From Chitinophaga chungangae (GTDB lineage: Bacteria > Bacteroidota > Bacteroidia > Chitinophagales > Chitinophagaceae), in contig NZ_JAGHKP010000001.1 of NCBI RefSeq assembly GCF_017742215.1, positions 1,054,001 to 1,118,000 of the forward strand: DNA of 64,000 nucleotides. The letters are read 5' to 3'. Shown piece by piece: positions 40,759 through 49,445 of the stretch. Position numbers and translations under genes: made by a program. Every line of letters begins with the position of its first letter. Position 1 is the stretch's first letter. The notes under the pieces are model-generated. The model did no database searches and was not told where the DNA came from. It was given only the letters and a program-made list of their open reading frames with translations.

Positions 40759-41754
40759 TTATTGTAATTGAACCGTGTCTGACGGGATGGGCACTACTTT
40801 GTTTTTCCTGCCGAACACGCTCAGGTGCACGTATCTCCAGGGATTGTACCGCAGGTCTTCCAGCAGTTTGTTAAGGCTGCTGAGAGAATTTTGCAGGTTG
40901 TTGTAGGCTTTGCGGTCGTTTACCAGCATGCCGAGCGTGCCGTCGGTGCTGCTTACTTTGGCCACAACGCTGTTGAGCCTTTCCATGGTGAAGCGCAGCT
41001 GATTGATAGTGGTGTCCAGCTGGCCGTCGGCGAAGGAGCCGGACAGCTTGTCGAAATTATCGATGATGTGGGAGATCTTTTCGTTGTTGTTCTTCAGGTT
41101 TTCAGACACCGCCTGGAAGTTGTCGAACGTGCCGGAGATCTTTCCTTCGTCTGCCAGCATGCCGTTGATATTGCGGGTTGCCAGCGAAAGGTTCTGCATG
41201 GTGCCGTTGAGCCCTGCGATGGCTGTGCGGATGTTTTGTTTGGCGGTGGTGTCGAACACGGAGTTGACGGTAACGAGCAGCGTGTCTACGGAGCCGAGGG
41301 CCGTTTCCAGTTTTTTCACGAGCGGGCTGAGCTGTTCTTTCAGCGCGTCGGTGATGGAACCGTCTACCGCGGCATAAATGGTGTCTTTATTTTTTAGCGA
41401 TTCGTTGGTATTGCCGAAATCGATCTCCACTTTGCGCGTGCCCAGCAGGTCGGAGCTGATGCGGGCGACGGAGTTTTTCGGGATCTCGATGTCTTTGTCG
41501 ATCTGCAGGGTCACCAGGATGCGGCCGGCGCGTTTGTCCATCACTTCGAGATCGAGTACGCTGCCGATGGTGAGGCCGTTCACGGTCACCGCGTTGGACG
41601 GCTGGAGGCCGTTCACCTGCTGGTAAACCGCGTAGATCGTCTTTTTATTGGAAAACAGGCTCCGGCCTTTCAGGACATTAAAACCCAGGATCAGCAGCAC
41701 AATGGCAACGGTGGTCAGAATACCTACTTTCGTTTCGTTATTGATTTTCAGCAT
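40759..41754 (-). CDS. MCE/MlaD family phospholipid-transport protein
   Basis: A 331-residue protein with one N-terminal membrane helix (about residues 9-27), one MCE domain (about 38-115, with VNGLQPSNAVTVNGLTIGSV) and a long helical C-terminal part that could form a tunnel or needle. MlaD is the hexameric periplasmic-side subunit of a lipid-transport ABC complex. No mlaE or mlaF permease/ATPase gene lies beside it, so its partners must be encoded elsewhere. It is tightly linked to the OstA-like gene. Confidence 0.88.
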   Translation of the reverse strand: MLKINNETKVGILTTVAIVLLILGFNVLKGRSLFSNKKTIYAVYQQVNGLQPSNAVTVNGLTIGSVLDLEVMDKRAGRILVTLQIDKDIEIPKNSVARISSDLLGTRKVEIDFGNTNESLKNKDTIYAAVDGSITDALKEQLSPLVKKLETALGSVDTLLVTVNSVFDTTAKQNIRTAIAGLNGTMQNLSLATRNINGMLADEGKISGTFDNFQAVSENLKNNNEKISHIIDNFDKLSGSFADGQLDTTINQLRFTMERLNSVVAKVSSTDGTLGMLVNDRKAYNNLQNSLSSLNKLLEDLRYNPWRYVHLSVFGRKNKVVPIPSDTVQLQ

Positions 41755-41850
41755 CGTTTATACAAATGTTCGTAGCAAAAATAGTTAAAACAACGGTGCG
41801 GCAGTTGTAGGTAATCAGAATATCTGCAAAAGGCGGGCCAGGGCTTGGGG

Positions 41851-43158
41851 TCAGTCGATGCGCTCGCCGTCTTTGAACGTGAGCACAAAAGCGTCTGAAA
41901 AGCCCTGTTTACGGGCTTTGTATACGGCCGCCTGGGCTTCGGCTTCGGTGCGGAAGCTGCCCCAAACGTATTTGTTGATTTTTTTCTTTCCCTGTGAGGA
42001 TTGTTCCCTTTCGATGGTGCCTTTCAGGTTTTTGAACAGGGGATTGGTGCGGGCGTACACTTTTTCGGTGGTCATCAGCTGCACTTTGTAGCTGAAGCTT
42101 TCTTCTTCTTCTTCCGCCGCAGGTGTTTCCACGGCGTTACTAACGGCCGCGGGTATATGGTTCACTACCTGGCGGGCGGGGGCGGGAGGCGTTACCGCGG
42201 GGGCGGCGGGCGCTTGCCCGGCCGGGTGCGGGTGCCTGGCGGCTTCGCCGTTTTTGTAGACCCTTTCCAGTTCCTCTTTATATTTTTTTACAGCCTGGTA
42301 GATGCAGCCGGCCAGTTCGTTCTGCCCGTCGGCGGAATTGAGGTATTTCTCTTCCTCGGGATTGCTGATGAAGCCGAGCTCTACCAGCACGCTGGGCATG
42401 GCGGTGGCATGCAGCACCAGGATGCCTTTTTCGTTGCGCTGGCGGGCACCGCGGTTGATGCGGCCCACGCGGGCGAATTCGTCCTGCACGAGCGTGGAAA
42501 GGCGTACGCTCTGGTCGAAATACACGTTGCGCAAAGTATTGAGCATGATGAGGGTCTCCGGGTCTTTATTATCCATGAGCGCCTGTACCTCTTCCGAATT
42601 GGCATCGAACACGACTACGGAGCTGTTGCGCAGCGATTCGGTTTTCGCCGCGTTCTTAGTAGGGGCCCATATGTACGTTTCCGTTCCCTGGGCGGGATTG
42701 GGCGAAGTTTTATAGATGGGCACCTTGCGGGTGCGTTTTCTTTTCTTTTTATCGCGGTAAGTAACTGTTTTGTGGCCCACGATCCTTTTTACGGCGGGGG
42801 CGGCGTTGCAGTGAATGGATATAAAAAGGTCGCCCTTGGCTTCGTTGGCGATGGCGGATTTGCGGTGCACGTCGTCGAAACGGTCGTTTTTGCGGGTATA
42901 TACCACTTTCACATCGGGCATGGCCTCTTCGATGAGTTTGCCCAGCCTGAGCGCAACGTCAAGGGTTATATCTTTTTCATACGAAAAGCTGCCGCGGGCG
43001 CCCGCGTCGCTGCCGCCATGGCCCGCATCGATCACGATGGTGCGGATCGGCCTGTCCTGCACAGGTATCGGGAAATCCGGTGTAGTTTTTGCATGAATGA
43101 ACAAGGTATAGATCAGTCCTATGCCTAAACCTGAAAATAATACTCTTTTCCAGCGCAT
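41851..43158 (-). CDS. N-acetylmuramoyl-L-alanine amidase with SPOR domain
   Basis: A 435-residue exported cell-wall hydrolase. After an N-terminal signal anchor comes an Amidase_3 domain (about 38-290). Its zinc ligands are visible: His47 in VIDAGHGGSD, Glu in SYEKDITLDV, His in ISIHCNAAP, and the catalytic Glu in VLVELGFISNPEE. A Pro/Ala linker (about 305-350) leads to a C-terminal SPOR domain (about 358-430), which targets denuded glycan at the septum. This architecture fits daughter-cell separation. It heads the operon with the MCE and OstA-like genes and diverges from lptD. Confidence 0.92.
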   Translation of the reverse strand: MRWKRVLFSGLGIGLIYTLFIHAKTTPDFPIPVQDRPIRTIVIDAGHGGSDAGARGSFSYEKDITLDVALRLGKLIEEAMPDVKVVYTRKNDRFDDVHRKSAIANEAKGDLFISIHCNAAPAVKRIVGHKTVTYRDKKKRKRTRKVPIYKTSPNPAQGTETYIWAPTKNAAKTESLRNSSVVVFDANSEEVQALMDNKDPETLIMLNTLRNVYFDQSVRLSTLVQDEFARVGRINRGARQRNEKGILVLHATAMPSVLVELGFISNPEEEKYLNSADGQNELAGCIYQAVKKYKEELERVYKNGEAARHPHPAGQAPAAPAVTPPAPARQVVNHIPAAVSNAVETPAAEEEEESFSYKVQLMTTEKVYARTNPLFKNLKGTIEREQSSQGKKKINKYVWGSFRTEAEAQAAVYKARKQGFSDAFVLTFKDGERID

Positions 43159-43321
43159 GTCAACATTTTATTTTAATGGGTTGTATTCAATCGTGTCCAG
43201 GTCCTTCATTAATTGTTCACCTTAATTTTATACGTTTATGATGCACGTCCGCCCGACATTCCATACCTTTCCTCCCTCCAGGGGCATTGGCGAACTATGT
43301 AATAATTTGTATAAAATCATG

Positions 43322-43329
43322 TAGGTTTG
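43322..43329 (+). promoter_or_regulatory. -7 element of lptD
   Basis: TAGGTTTG matches TAnnTTTG and lies 14 bases before the ATG, so the leader would be only a few bases long. Confidence 0.5.
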
Positions 43330-43343
43330 TGCCCGCTTAACAC

Positions 43344-46145
43344 ATGGACCCTTTCTGCAAAAATAATTATAAAAACTTTCTAAGGCGGCTCTTCCTGCCT
43401 TTGATTCTTCTTTTGTTCATGGCCTGGTCCCTGTTAAAAGACGATTTCGCCCGTGCATCCGCGATCCCGGCGGGTTACTTTAACAAAACTTTCACAGACA
43501 CCGTGCCATTGCCGCATCCCGTCACTTTCCCCGACCGCGATTCGCTGGCGAAAGATACGGCGCGCCGCCCGGTTATAAAACGCACGATCGATACAATTCC
43601 GTCTGTCATGCCCGATTCTCTTCACCTCACGGATACTTCGCGCATCAGCGCCGATTCGCTGAAGGCAGACACATCGGGCATCCGCATCTCGAAAGACAGT
43701 CTCAGCGCGCCTGTGTACTACAAAGCGCAGGATTCCATCGTAATGCTCGTGAAAAAGAAAGAATTCCGCCTTTATAATAAGGCAGACGTAAAATACGAAC
43801 AGACGCAGCTTACCGGCAATACGATGGACTTCAACCAGGCTACGGGCATTCTCACCTCCAGGATGGGGATAGACACGGCCGGGAAACCCATAGACAAAGC
43901 CGTGCTCAACGACGGTTCCACCAGTTCAGACATGGATTCGGTGCAATACAACTTCAACAGCGGCAAGGCCATGATCTACCAAACCCGCGCCCAGTACGGC
44001 GAAGGTTTTGTGAGCAGCCAGAAGGTTAAAAAGCAGCCAGACAATACCGTGTTCGGTTTCAGGAACGGCTATACCACCTGTAACCTGGACACGCCGCACT
44101 TCGCGTTCCGCGCCAAAAAGATCAAAGTGATCCCTAACACTTTAATTGTATCAGGCCCGGCCAACCTGGAGATCGAAGGCATTCCCACACCCCTGTTCAT
44201 CCCCTTCGCCATATTCCCCCTCAGCCAGGGCCAGCGTACGGGTCTGCTGCCGCCGCAGTACGTGGTAGACCAGCAAAGGGGTCTCGGCCTGCAAAACGGC
44301 GGTTATTATTTCGGGCTGGGAGAGTACCTGGACGTTACCGTTCGGGCAGACATCTACTCCTACGGCAGCTGGGGAACCACTTTCAGTCCCACTTACCGTA
44401 AACGGTATAAATATAACGGCGGCATGAACCTGTCTTACGCCCTCACCCGCATCGGCGACCCGGAGGTGAAGCAGGATTACACCCGCTCGCAGGACTACAA
44501 GATCTCCTGGAGCCACAGTATGGACGGGAAGGCCAGGCCCGGTACCAACTTCAGCGCCAGCGTGCTGTTCGGTACCTCCACCTTCAACCAGTACAACGTG
44601 CGCGATGCGGCCACCAGGCTCAATAATAACATGAGCTCGTCCATCACCTATTCCAAAAACTGGATCGGCAAACCGTACAACCTTTCCATCGCCGCGAACC
44701 ATAACCAGAACACGCTGACCCGCCAGGTGACCATCAACTTCCCCGACGGTTCGTTCAACGTGAACACCATTTACCCTTTCCAGCGCGAAGAGATGGTGGG
44801 CACGCCCAAATGGTACGAGAAGATCGGCGCGAGTTACAACCTGCTGTTCAGGAACAATATGAACTTTGCGGATTCCAGCTTCGGCAAGCCCGCCATGTTC
44901 GACCGCCTGCAGGCCGGCATGCAGCATCAGATCCCGCTCACGCTGTCTATCCCGCTGTTCAGTAACCTTACGCTCTCGCCCAGCATCAACTATACTGAAA
45001 AATGGTACATCCGCCAGCAGGTGATGAGCTGGAACGAACAGCGCAGGAACTACGATACCACTTACAACAGCGGCTTCTACAGAAGCAGCGCCGTGTCTAC
45101 CGGCGCCTCCCTGGCCACGGCGATTTACGGCATGTACGCTTTTAAGAACAAAAATTCGAAGGTGCAGGCCATCCGCCATGTTATGCGGCCCAATGTGGGC
45201 GTAAGTTATTCGCCGGACCTCGCCAGCAAGGATTATTACATGGTGCAGTCGGATACAACGGGCCGTATGAGCCGGTTTTCGTACTACGACGGCGCGCCTT
45301 TCGGGCCTTCGCCAGCGGAAACCTTCGCGGGGCTTAACTTTGGGATAGATAACAACCTTGAAATGAAGGTGAAGTCCGACAAAGACACTTCCGGTTTCAG
45401 GAAAATCAAGATACTCGACGGTTTCGGCGTGAACAGCAGTTACAACTTCGTGGCGGATTCGTTCAACCTCGCGCCGTTCTCGCTTAATGCGCGCACCAAC
45501 CTGTTCGACAAGGTGAACATTTCCTTCAACGGCACCATTGACCCTTACCAGGTAGACAGCATGGGCTACCGCATAGACAAATACACCTGGAAAGGCGAAA
45601 AATTCAGCATCGGCCGCCTTACACAGGCAAACATCGCGATCAGTACCTCTTTCCAAAGCCAGGACGCCAAAAGCAAAGCCAAACAAAAACAGAAAGAGGA
45701 AATGGAAGAGCAGGAAGGCGTATTGCCGGAAGCCCAGCTGGAAGAACAGCGGCGGCAGATGGAAATGATGCGCAATAACCCGGGGGATTATGTGGATTTC
45801 GACATTCCCTGGCGCCTCGATCTCTCGTACAGCCTTAACTATACCCGCGGCCGTTCGGCAGACCGCCTGCGGGACACGACGATATTCACGCAGGGCCTGA
45901 ACTTCAGCGGCGATTTCAGTCTTACGCCCAAATGGAAGATCATTATGAGCAGCGGTTTCGATTTCCGCCTCAAACAGGTATCCTACACCACGCTTACCGT
46001 ATCTCGCGATATGCACTGCTGGCAGATGAGCATCAACCTGGTGCCTTTCGGCTCTTACAGGCAATTCAGCATCACGATCAACCCCAAGGCGGGCATCCTG
46101 CGCGACCTGAGAGTGAACCGAACGCGGCAGTTCTTCGACTTGTAG
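43344..46145 (+). CDS. lptD: Putative LPS-assembly outer-membrane protein LptD
   Basis: A 933-residue outer-membrane protein. An N-terminal hydrophobic segment (about 15-32) is followed by an OstA-like periplasmic domain (YNKADVKYEQTQLTGNTMDFNQ..., about 140-270) and a large barrel. The region IPFAIFPLSQGQRTGLLPPQ is the typical link between domain and barrel in LptD proteins. The protein inserts LPS into the outer leaflet together with LptE. A charged Gln/Glu-rich insert near residues 775-815 is likely a loop. It diverges from the amidase-MCE-OstA operon. Confidence 0.9.
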   Translation: MDPFCKNNYKNFLRRLFLPLILLLFMAWSLLKDDFARASAIPAGYFNKTFTDTVPLPHPVTFPDRDSLAKDTARRPVIKRTIDTIPSVMPDSLHLTDTSRISADSLKADTSGIRISKDSLSAPVYYKAQDSIVMLVKKKEFRLYNKADVKYEQTQLTGNTMDFNQATGILTSRMGIDTAGKPIDKAVLNDGSTSSDMDSVQYNFNSGKAMIYQTRAQYGEGFVSSQKVKKQPDNTVFGFRNGYTTCNLDTPHFAFRAKKIKVIPNTLIVSGPANLEIEGIPTPLFIPFAIFPLSQGQRTGLLPPQYVVDQQRGLGLQNGGYYFGLGEYLDVTVRADIYSYGSWGTTFSPTYRKRYKYNGGMNLSYALTRIGDPEVKQDYTRSQDYKISWSHSMDGKARPGTNFSASVLFGTSTFNQYNVRDAATRLNNNMSSSITYSKNWIGKPYNLSIAANHNQNTLTRQVTINFPDGSFNVNTIYPFQREEMVGTPKWYEKIGASYNLLFRNNMNFADSSFGKPAMFDRLQAGMQHQIPLTLSIPLFSNLTLSPSINYTEKWYIRQQVMSWNEQRRNYDTTYNSGFYRSSAVSTGASLATAIYGMYAFKNKNSKVQAIRHVMRPNVGVSYSPDLASKDYYMVQSDTTGRMSRFSYYDGAPFGPSPAETFAGLNFGIDNNLEMKVKSDKDTSGFRKIKILDGFGVNSSYNFVADSFNLAPFSLNARTNLFDKVNISFNGTIDPYQVDSMGYRIDKYTWKGEKFSIGRLTQANIAISTSFQSQDAKSKAKQKQKEEMEEQEGVLPEAQLEEQRRQMEMMRNNPGDYVDFDIPWRLDLSYSLNYTRGRSADRLRDTTIFTQGLNFSGDFSLTPKWKIIMSSGFDFRLKQVSYTTLTVSRDMHCWQMSINLVPFGSYRQFSITINPKAGILRDLRVNRTRQFFDL

Positions 46146-46190
46146 CGGGCCGGCTGCAACGCCCGGCCCTTGCGGACGAAAAGCAATTAA

Positions 46191-46220
46191 AAAGGGCGGT
46201 CTTTGCAGAGACCGCCCTTT
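46191..46220. terminator. Bidirectional terminator between lptD and the barrel gene
   Basis: GGGCGGTCT pairs with AGACCGCCC around a six-base loop, with A and T tracts outside. Confidence 0.85.
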
Positions 46221-46244
46221 ACTTTTTCATGTAATTTTTGCCTG

Positions 46245-46865
46245 CTAGAAATTAAAGATGCCTGCAAGGCCGAAAAGGTTGAGTTTGTTATCGTCCAGGC
46301 CCCGGTAGTAGGAGAGTTTTATCTCGATGTTTTTGCCGCTGTTGCCCACGCCGATGCGCATGCCTGCGTTGCCTGCGGGGCCGAACACCGTGCCGCCGGT
46401 ATTCCGGTAGTCCGGGTTGCCGGCTTCGTCGTAAAACACCTGGTCGGTGGAAGCGCTCCAGTGCAGCCCGAAACCTGCGCCTACGAATGCGCCGAGGCGG
46501 CTTTCGTTGTCGCGGGAAGAACCTGCGCCGAAGTTGAGGTTGAGCATTACCGGTGCGTTCAGGAATACGGCCACGCTGCCGTCGCCTGACATGTAGGGAT
46601 CTTCTTCCCAGCCGGAGCGGGAATTGTAGGTGCCGCTGTAGCTGCCTGCGAGGGCTACGCTGATGGGAATGCCCACGGATACAGACATGCTTTCGGATTC
46701 CGCGAAGTTAAAACGGGGAGAATAGGTGAAACCAAAGCCGGGGCGCGCATCGAGGTCCTGCATTTTATCGACCATAACGGTAACGCCTACACCGTGCGTG
46801 AAACTTTGTGAAAAAGCGGTGGCGGCGCTGAAGCATACGGCCGCCAGGAGTAACAGTTTTTTCAT
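46245..46865 (-). CDS. Hypothetical outer-membrane beta-barrel protein
   Basis: A 206-residue exported protein with a signal peptide ending near AFSQ (residue 20) and repeated barrel-like strands (GFGFTYSPRFNF, SMSVSVGIPISVAL, LGAFVGAGFGLHW), ending LFGLAGIFNF. The family is not recognised; it resembles other small Bacteroidota porin-like barrels. It is convergent with lptD and has no close operon partner. Nothing in the sequence indicates its ligand. Confidence 0.7.
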   Translation of the reverse strand: MKKLLLLAAVCFSAATAFSQSFTHGVGVTVMVDKMQDLDARPGFGFTYSPRFNFAESESMSVSVGIPISVALAGSYSGTYNSRSGWEEDPYMSGDGSVAVFLNAPVMLNLNFGAGSSRDNESRLGAFVGAGFGLHWSASTDQVFYDEAGNPDYRNTGGTVFGPAGNAGMRIGVGNSGKNIEIKLSYYRGLDDNKLNLFGLAGIFNF

Positions 46866-46977
46866 TGTTGATTGGGATGAGGGATAATAAATACTAAAAA
46901 AGGTATAGTGTAACGTTTAAAGATAATTCATTGATTTTAAAAACAAAACATAATTAATAAATTCTTATCTAGTGCGA

Positions 46978-47003
46978 GAAAAAACCGGGCAGGAATGCCC
47001 GGT
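46978..47003 (-). terminator. Terminator after the 78-residue gene
   Basis: A perfect 8-bp stem ACCGGGCA / TGCCCGGT with a four-base loop; on the minus strand six T residues follow. It supports transcription of the small gene at 47044. Confidence 0.75.
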
Positions 47004-47043
47004 AAGTTTGTATGTCCATTTTAAAATTTCACCGGAGTGAATA

Positions 47044-47280
47044 TTATTGTGTGTCTTTGGTTCGGAGAATAACGGTGGCTTCGATATCTGTCGCCGGGTA
47101 ATAATGCTGCGAGGTGAACGGTTTGCCATCCAGCAGCATGGTATCGATCTTCACGTCGGGAAGGAAATGCGATTCGTTGCCGGCAATGCTGAGCCCAATA
47201 TAGCTGATACCATCATCCTTGAGGCTGTTGATGAAGGCGATGATTTTTTGCTGAAGCTGAATTGCGGGGCTTGTGTCCAT
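47044..47280 (-). CDS. Hypothetical 78-residue protein
   Basis: A small soluble protein, MDTSPAIQLQQKIIAFINSL... to ...TVILRTKDTQ, with helix-then-strands composition and no signal peptide, membrane helix or cysteine. I do not recognise a family. A clear terminator sits 41 bases behind it on the same strand, which supports a real gene. No neighbour on this strand is close enough for an operon. Confidence 0.55.
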   Translation of the reverse strand: MDTSPAIQLQQKIIAFINSLKDDGISYIGLSIAGNESHFLPDVKIDTMLLDGKPFTSQHYYPATDIEATVILRTKDTQ

Positions 47281-47564
47281 ACCTTTCTTTGGGTCTAGTT
47301 CGATAACAGTGTTAACAGTTTACGGAAAGGTAAGGAAAAAAACGTTCCGTTGGTTGATTGCCCAGCGCAGTTCAATAACTTTTCCGGCGAACTGATTGCC
47401 GCTTTCGCAGTATGATTTTCAGGCAGTTGTTGCGGCATTTTCCGGGCGTTTGGGAAAAAATGAGCAAGGCCGTTGGAAAATGGATGGCATCCGGGTTGCG
47501 TGTTTCCCCCTTATCAGGAAAGAGCCGCCATTGGTCGTACCATCACATACAATCCTCCCCGATC

Positions 47565-47774
47565 GTGATAGTATCCTTCAGCAGCAGCGGTTTTGCCGCT
47601 CAGAAAAAATGCCCGCTTTGTTTATCGCGCAAACATCTTATCCCGATTGTTTACGGTTACCCCAGCAAGAAGATGTTCAGGAAAGCAAAGACGAATAAGA
47701 TATTCCTTGGAAGCTGCGTGTTGTCGGAGACAGCGCCCAGGTTTTATTGCCGGAAAGACGAATTTGAGTTTTAG
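47565..47774 (+). CDS. Small zinc-ribbon-like protein, start uncertain
   Basis: The C-terminal two-thirds of this frame resembles a common small family with an N-terminal CPxC, an IPIVYGYPS motif, a G(G/S)C turn and a terminal YC-x-x-C ribbon. Here the sequence shows CPLC, IPIVYGYPSKKM, FLGSC and FYCRKDEFEF. The second cysteine of the last pair is missing, since Asp follows YCRK. No ATG precedes the first CPLC at a sensible distance; a GTG at 47565 or an ATG far upstream (47462) are candidates. It may be a decaying gene. Confidence 0.45.
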   Translation: MIVSFSSSGFAAQKKCPLCLSRKHLIPIVYGYPSKKMFRKAKTNKIFLGSCVLSETAPRFYCRKDEFEF

Positions 47775-47789
47775 CCGATCGGTGATGAA

Positions 47790-47879
47790 TTAATCACGTC
47801 TCCGACTCCAGGGTTGTTTCTTAACGACCCAAACGATAAAAATAATGAGGTATATTCCCCAGATCCCAAAAAGTGCCAT
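47790..47879 (-). CDS. Possible 29-residue single-helix membrane peptide
   Basis: An ATG-started frame, MALFGIWGIYLIIFIVWVV followed by KKQPWSRRRD, with the form of a tiny transmembrane protein that has a basic cytosolic tail. No clear ribosome-binding site or promoter is visible, and an overlapping 49-codon frame starts at 47919 in another phase. It is downstream of the MarR-GNAT gene on the same strand. Treat as tentative. Confidence 0.3.
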   Translation of the reverse strand: MALFGIWGIYLIIFIVWVVKKQPWSRRRD

Positions 47880-47981
47880 TGAATAAATTTATTGGTTAGT
47901 TTTTCCACCGCGTTCATATGTTTCGGTATAAGGATGGTGCCGAAGATAAGCGTTGATCCGTAAACAGGAAAGCGCCGGCTC

Positions 47982-48938
47982 TCAAATAGTTTCCAGCGCC
48001 AGTTCCATTTGTATGTTACATCTTTCGTACGGTGATTTATGCCCTGCCACTTTGCGGAAGCCCAGCTTGTGATACAGGTTGATGGCAGGTTTGAGAATGG
48101 TGTTGCTTTCCAGGTAGATCATTGATGCCCCGAGCTCCTTTGCTTTCCGGATGATGGCCCCGCCCAGCAGCCAGCCGATATTTTTGCCGCGCGCTTTGGG
48201 GGAAACGGCCATTTTCGCCAGCTCGAAATCATAATGCGGGTCGTTCATTTTGATGAGCGCGCAAACGCCCACGGGTTCGCCGTTGTAGAGCGCTACGATA
48301 ATGGCGCCGCCGTTTTTGAGAATGTACGAATCGGGATTGTCCAGCGCTTTGTGATCGGCTTCCTCCATTTTGAAATAAGTGGAGATCCATTCTTCGTTCA
48401 AAGTTTTAAAAGCCGCGGCATATGCGGGTTTGTAATCCACGATCTGCACGTTGCCGCTTTCGCGCAGCTTTTTCTGTTCCTGCACGCGCCGCAGCAGGCT
48501 TTTTTGTTCGAGCACAAATTCCCATTCGCCGATGGCTTTCCAAAGGTCGTTGCGGGTGCCGGAAAGGATGTCTTCTATGGCGCTGTTCACATCCGTAAGC
48601 TGGTCTTTGATCTTCTCCGCGATCTCCTGGCCCTTTCGGGAAAGGCCCACCATGTTGCGGCGTTTGTCCGTCTTGTCTTTTTTCTCGGTAACGATCCCTT
48701 TTTTCGACATTTCCGCGACGATCTTGCTCACGGAAGGGTGGGAGTGGCCGATCAGCTGGGCGATCCCGGTGATGGTGTTGTCCTTTTGCGACAAGGCATG
48801 GAAAACGGGGAACCATTTGGGTTGAAGATCAACCTGGTAAAGTTTGTAGATCTCCGCGGCGTCTTCGGTGATCTTGTCGGTGAGCAGCCTCAGCCTGCTG
48901 CCAATCGCCATTTTGCCGGTGTGGTCGTAAAAGTTCAT
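47982..48938 (-). CDS. MarR-GNAT fusion: HTH regulator with N-acetyltransferase domain
   Basis: A 318-residue fusion. Residues about 15-140 are a MarR winged helix (TGIAQLIGHSHPSVSKIV, then KKDKTDKRRNMVGLS, the wing). Residues about 165-318 are a GNAT acetyltransferase with the acetyl-CoA loop at SPKARGKNIGWLLGG and the C-terminal LYHKLGFRKV motif. Such fusions are frequent in Bacteroidota, and their substrate is not known. It diverges from arsR, so the two share a 119-base regulatory region. A TATATTTG -7 element (48974-48967) serves this gene. Confidence 0.88.
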   Translation of the reverse strand: MNFYDHTGKMAIGSRLRLLTDKITEDAAEIYKLYQVDLQPKWFPVFHALSQKDNTITGIAQLIGHSHPSVSKIVAEMSKKGIVTEKKDKTDKRRNMVGLSRKGQEIAEKIKDQLTDVNSAIEDILSGTRNDLWKAIGEWEFVLEQKSLLRRVQEQKKLRESGNVQIVDYKPAYAAAFKTLNEEWISTYFKMEEADHKALDNPDSYILKNGGAIIVALYNGEPVGVCALIKMNDPHYDFELAKMAVSPKARGKNIGWLLGGAIIRKAKELGASMIYLESNTILKPAINLYHKLGFRKVAGHKSPYERCNIQMELALETI

Positions 48939-48966
48939 CTCGTTCTAAATTACGTTCCTGGTTACG

Positions 48967-48974
48967 CAAATATA
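48967..48974 (-). promoter_or_regulatory. -7 element of the MarR-GNAT gene
   Basis: TATATTTG on the minus strand matches TAnnTTTG and lies 29 bases before the ATG. Confidence 0.5.
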
Positions 48975-49040
48975 TGATTTTCCAAAAAAATCACGGAAAT
49001 AAAAAAAATCTCCCGGAACAGGCTTGGATTTTCCATTTTA

Positions 49041-49056
49041 ATCGTAATATTGCGAT
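49041..49056. promoter_or_regulatory. ArsR operator 1, overlapping the arsR promoter
   Basis: ATCGTAATATTGCGAT is a 16-bp dyad with one mismatched pair. It contains TAATATTG (49045-49052), a near -7 box with a TTG 18 bases upstream. The arsR ATG begins two bases after the dyad. Confidence 0.65.
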
Positions 49057-49057
49057 A

Positions 49058-49390
49058 ATGGGAATTACAAAAGCTGATTTATTTACCAGGCAGCAGAACG
49101 CAATAGCCCGCATGGCAAAGGCAATTGCGCATCCCGCGAGGGTCGCCATCCTGCAATATCTCGTCAAAAAAAACGCCTGCGTGTGCGGCGACCTGGTCGA
49201 AGAGCTGGGCCTGGCGCAGGCTACCACCTCCCAGCATCTGAAGGAGCTGAAAACGGCGGGGATCATCCAGGGAACCGTTGAAGGGGTGAACGTCTGTTAT
49301 TGCATCGATCCGAAAGTATGGAAACAGTACAGGGAACTATTCAACGTATTTTTTAAAGACGTGACGCTGGAAGGCGGGAATTGCTGCTGA
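49058..49390 (+). CDS. arsR: ArsR-family metalloregulator
   Basis: A 110-residue winged-helix repressor released from DNA by arsenite. The recognition helix region is GLAQATTSQHLKELKTAGII. The arsenic-sensing CxC lies at Cys41 and Cys43 (NACVCGDL), matching the ELCVCDL metal site of classic ArsR proteins, and a CC pair ends the protein (109-110). The ATG at 49058 gives the normal N terminus; frames upstream run through the operator. The operator abuts the start codon, so autorepression and a nearly leaderless mRNA are likely. It heads the ars operon. Confidence 0.93.
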   Translation: MGITKADLFTRQQNAIARMAKAIAHPARVAILQYLVKKNACVCGDLVEELGLAQATTSQHLKELKTAGIIQGTVEGVNVCYCIDPKVWKQYRELFNVFFKDVTLEGGNCC

Positions 49391-49408
49391 TTTTTTTTGT
49401 TTTTATTA

Positions 49409-49424
49409 ATCGCAATATTGCAAT
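49409..49424. promoter_or_regulatory. ArsR operator 2, upstream of arsM
   Basis: ATCGCAATATTGCAAT matches operator 1 at 14 of 16 positions and is itself a near-perfect dyad. It lies in the 55-base gap between arsR and arsM. Confidence 0.65.
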
Positions 49425-49445
49425 GGATTATTAAATGATTATGTT

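Noticed and set aside
47790..47919. Alternative 49-codon frame MNAVEKLTNKFIQW...
   Set aside because: It overlaps the 29-residue membrane peptide frame and shows no recognisable family; neither has strong start signals, so I list only the peptide, with low confidence.
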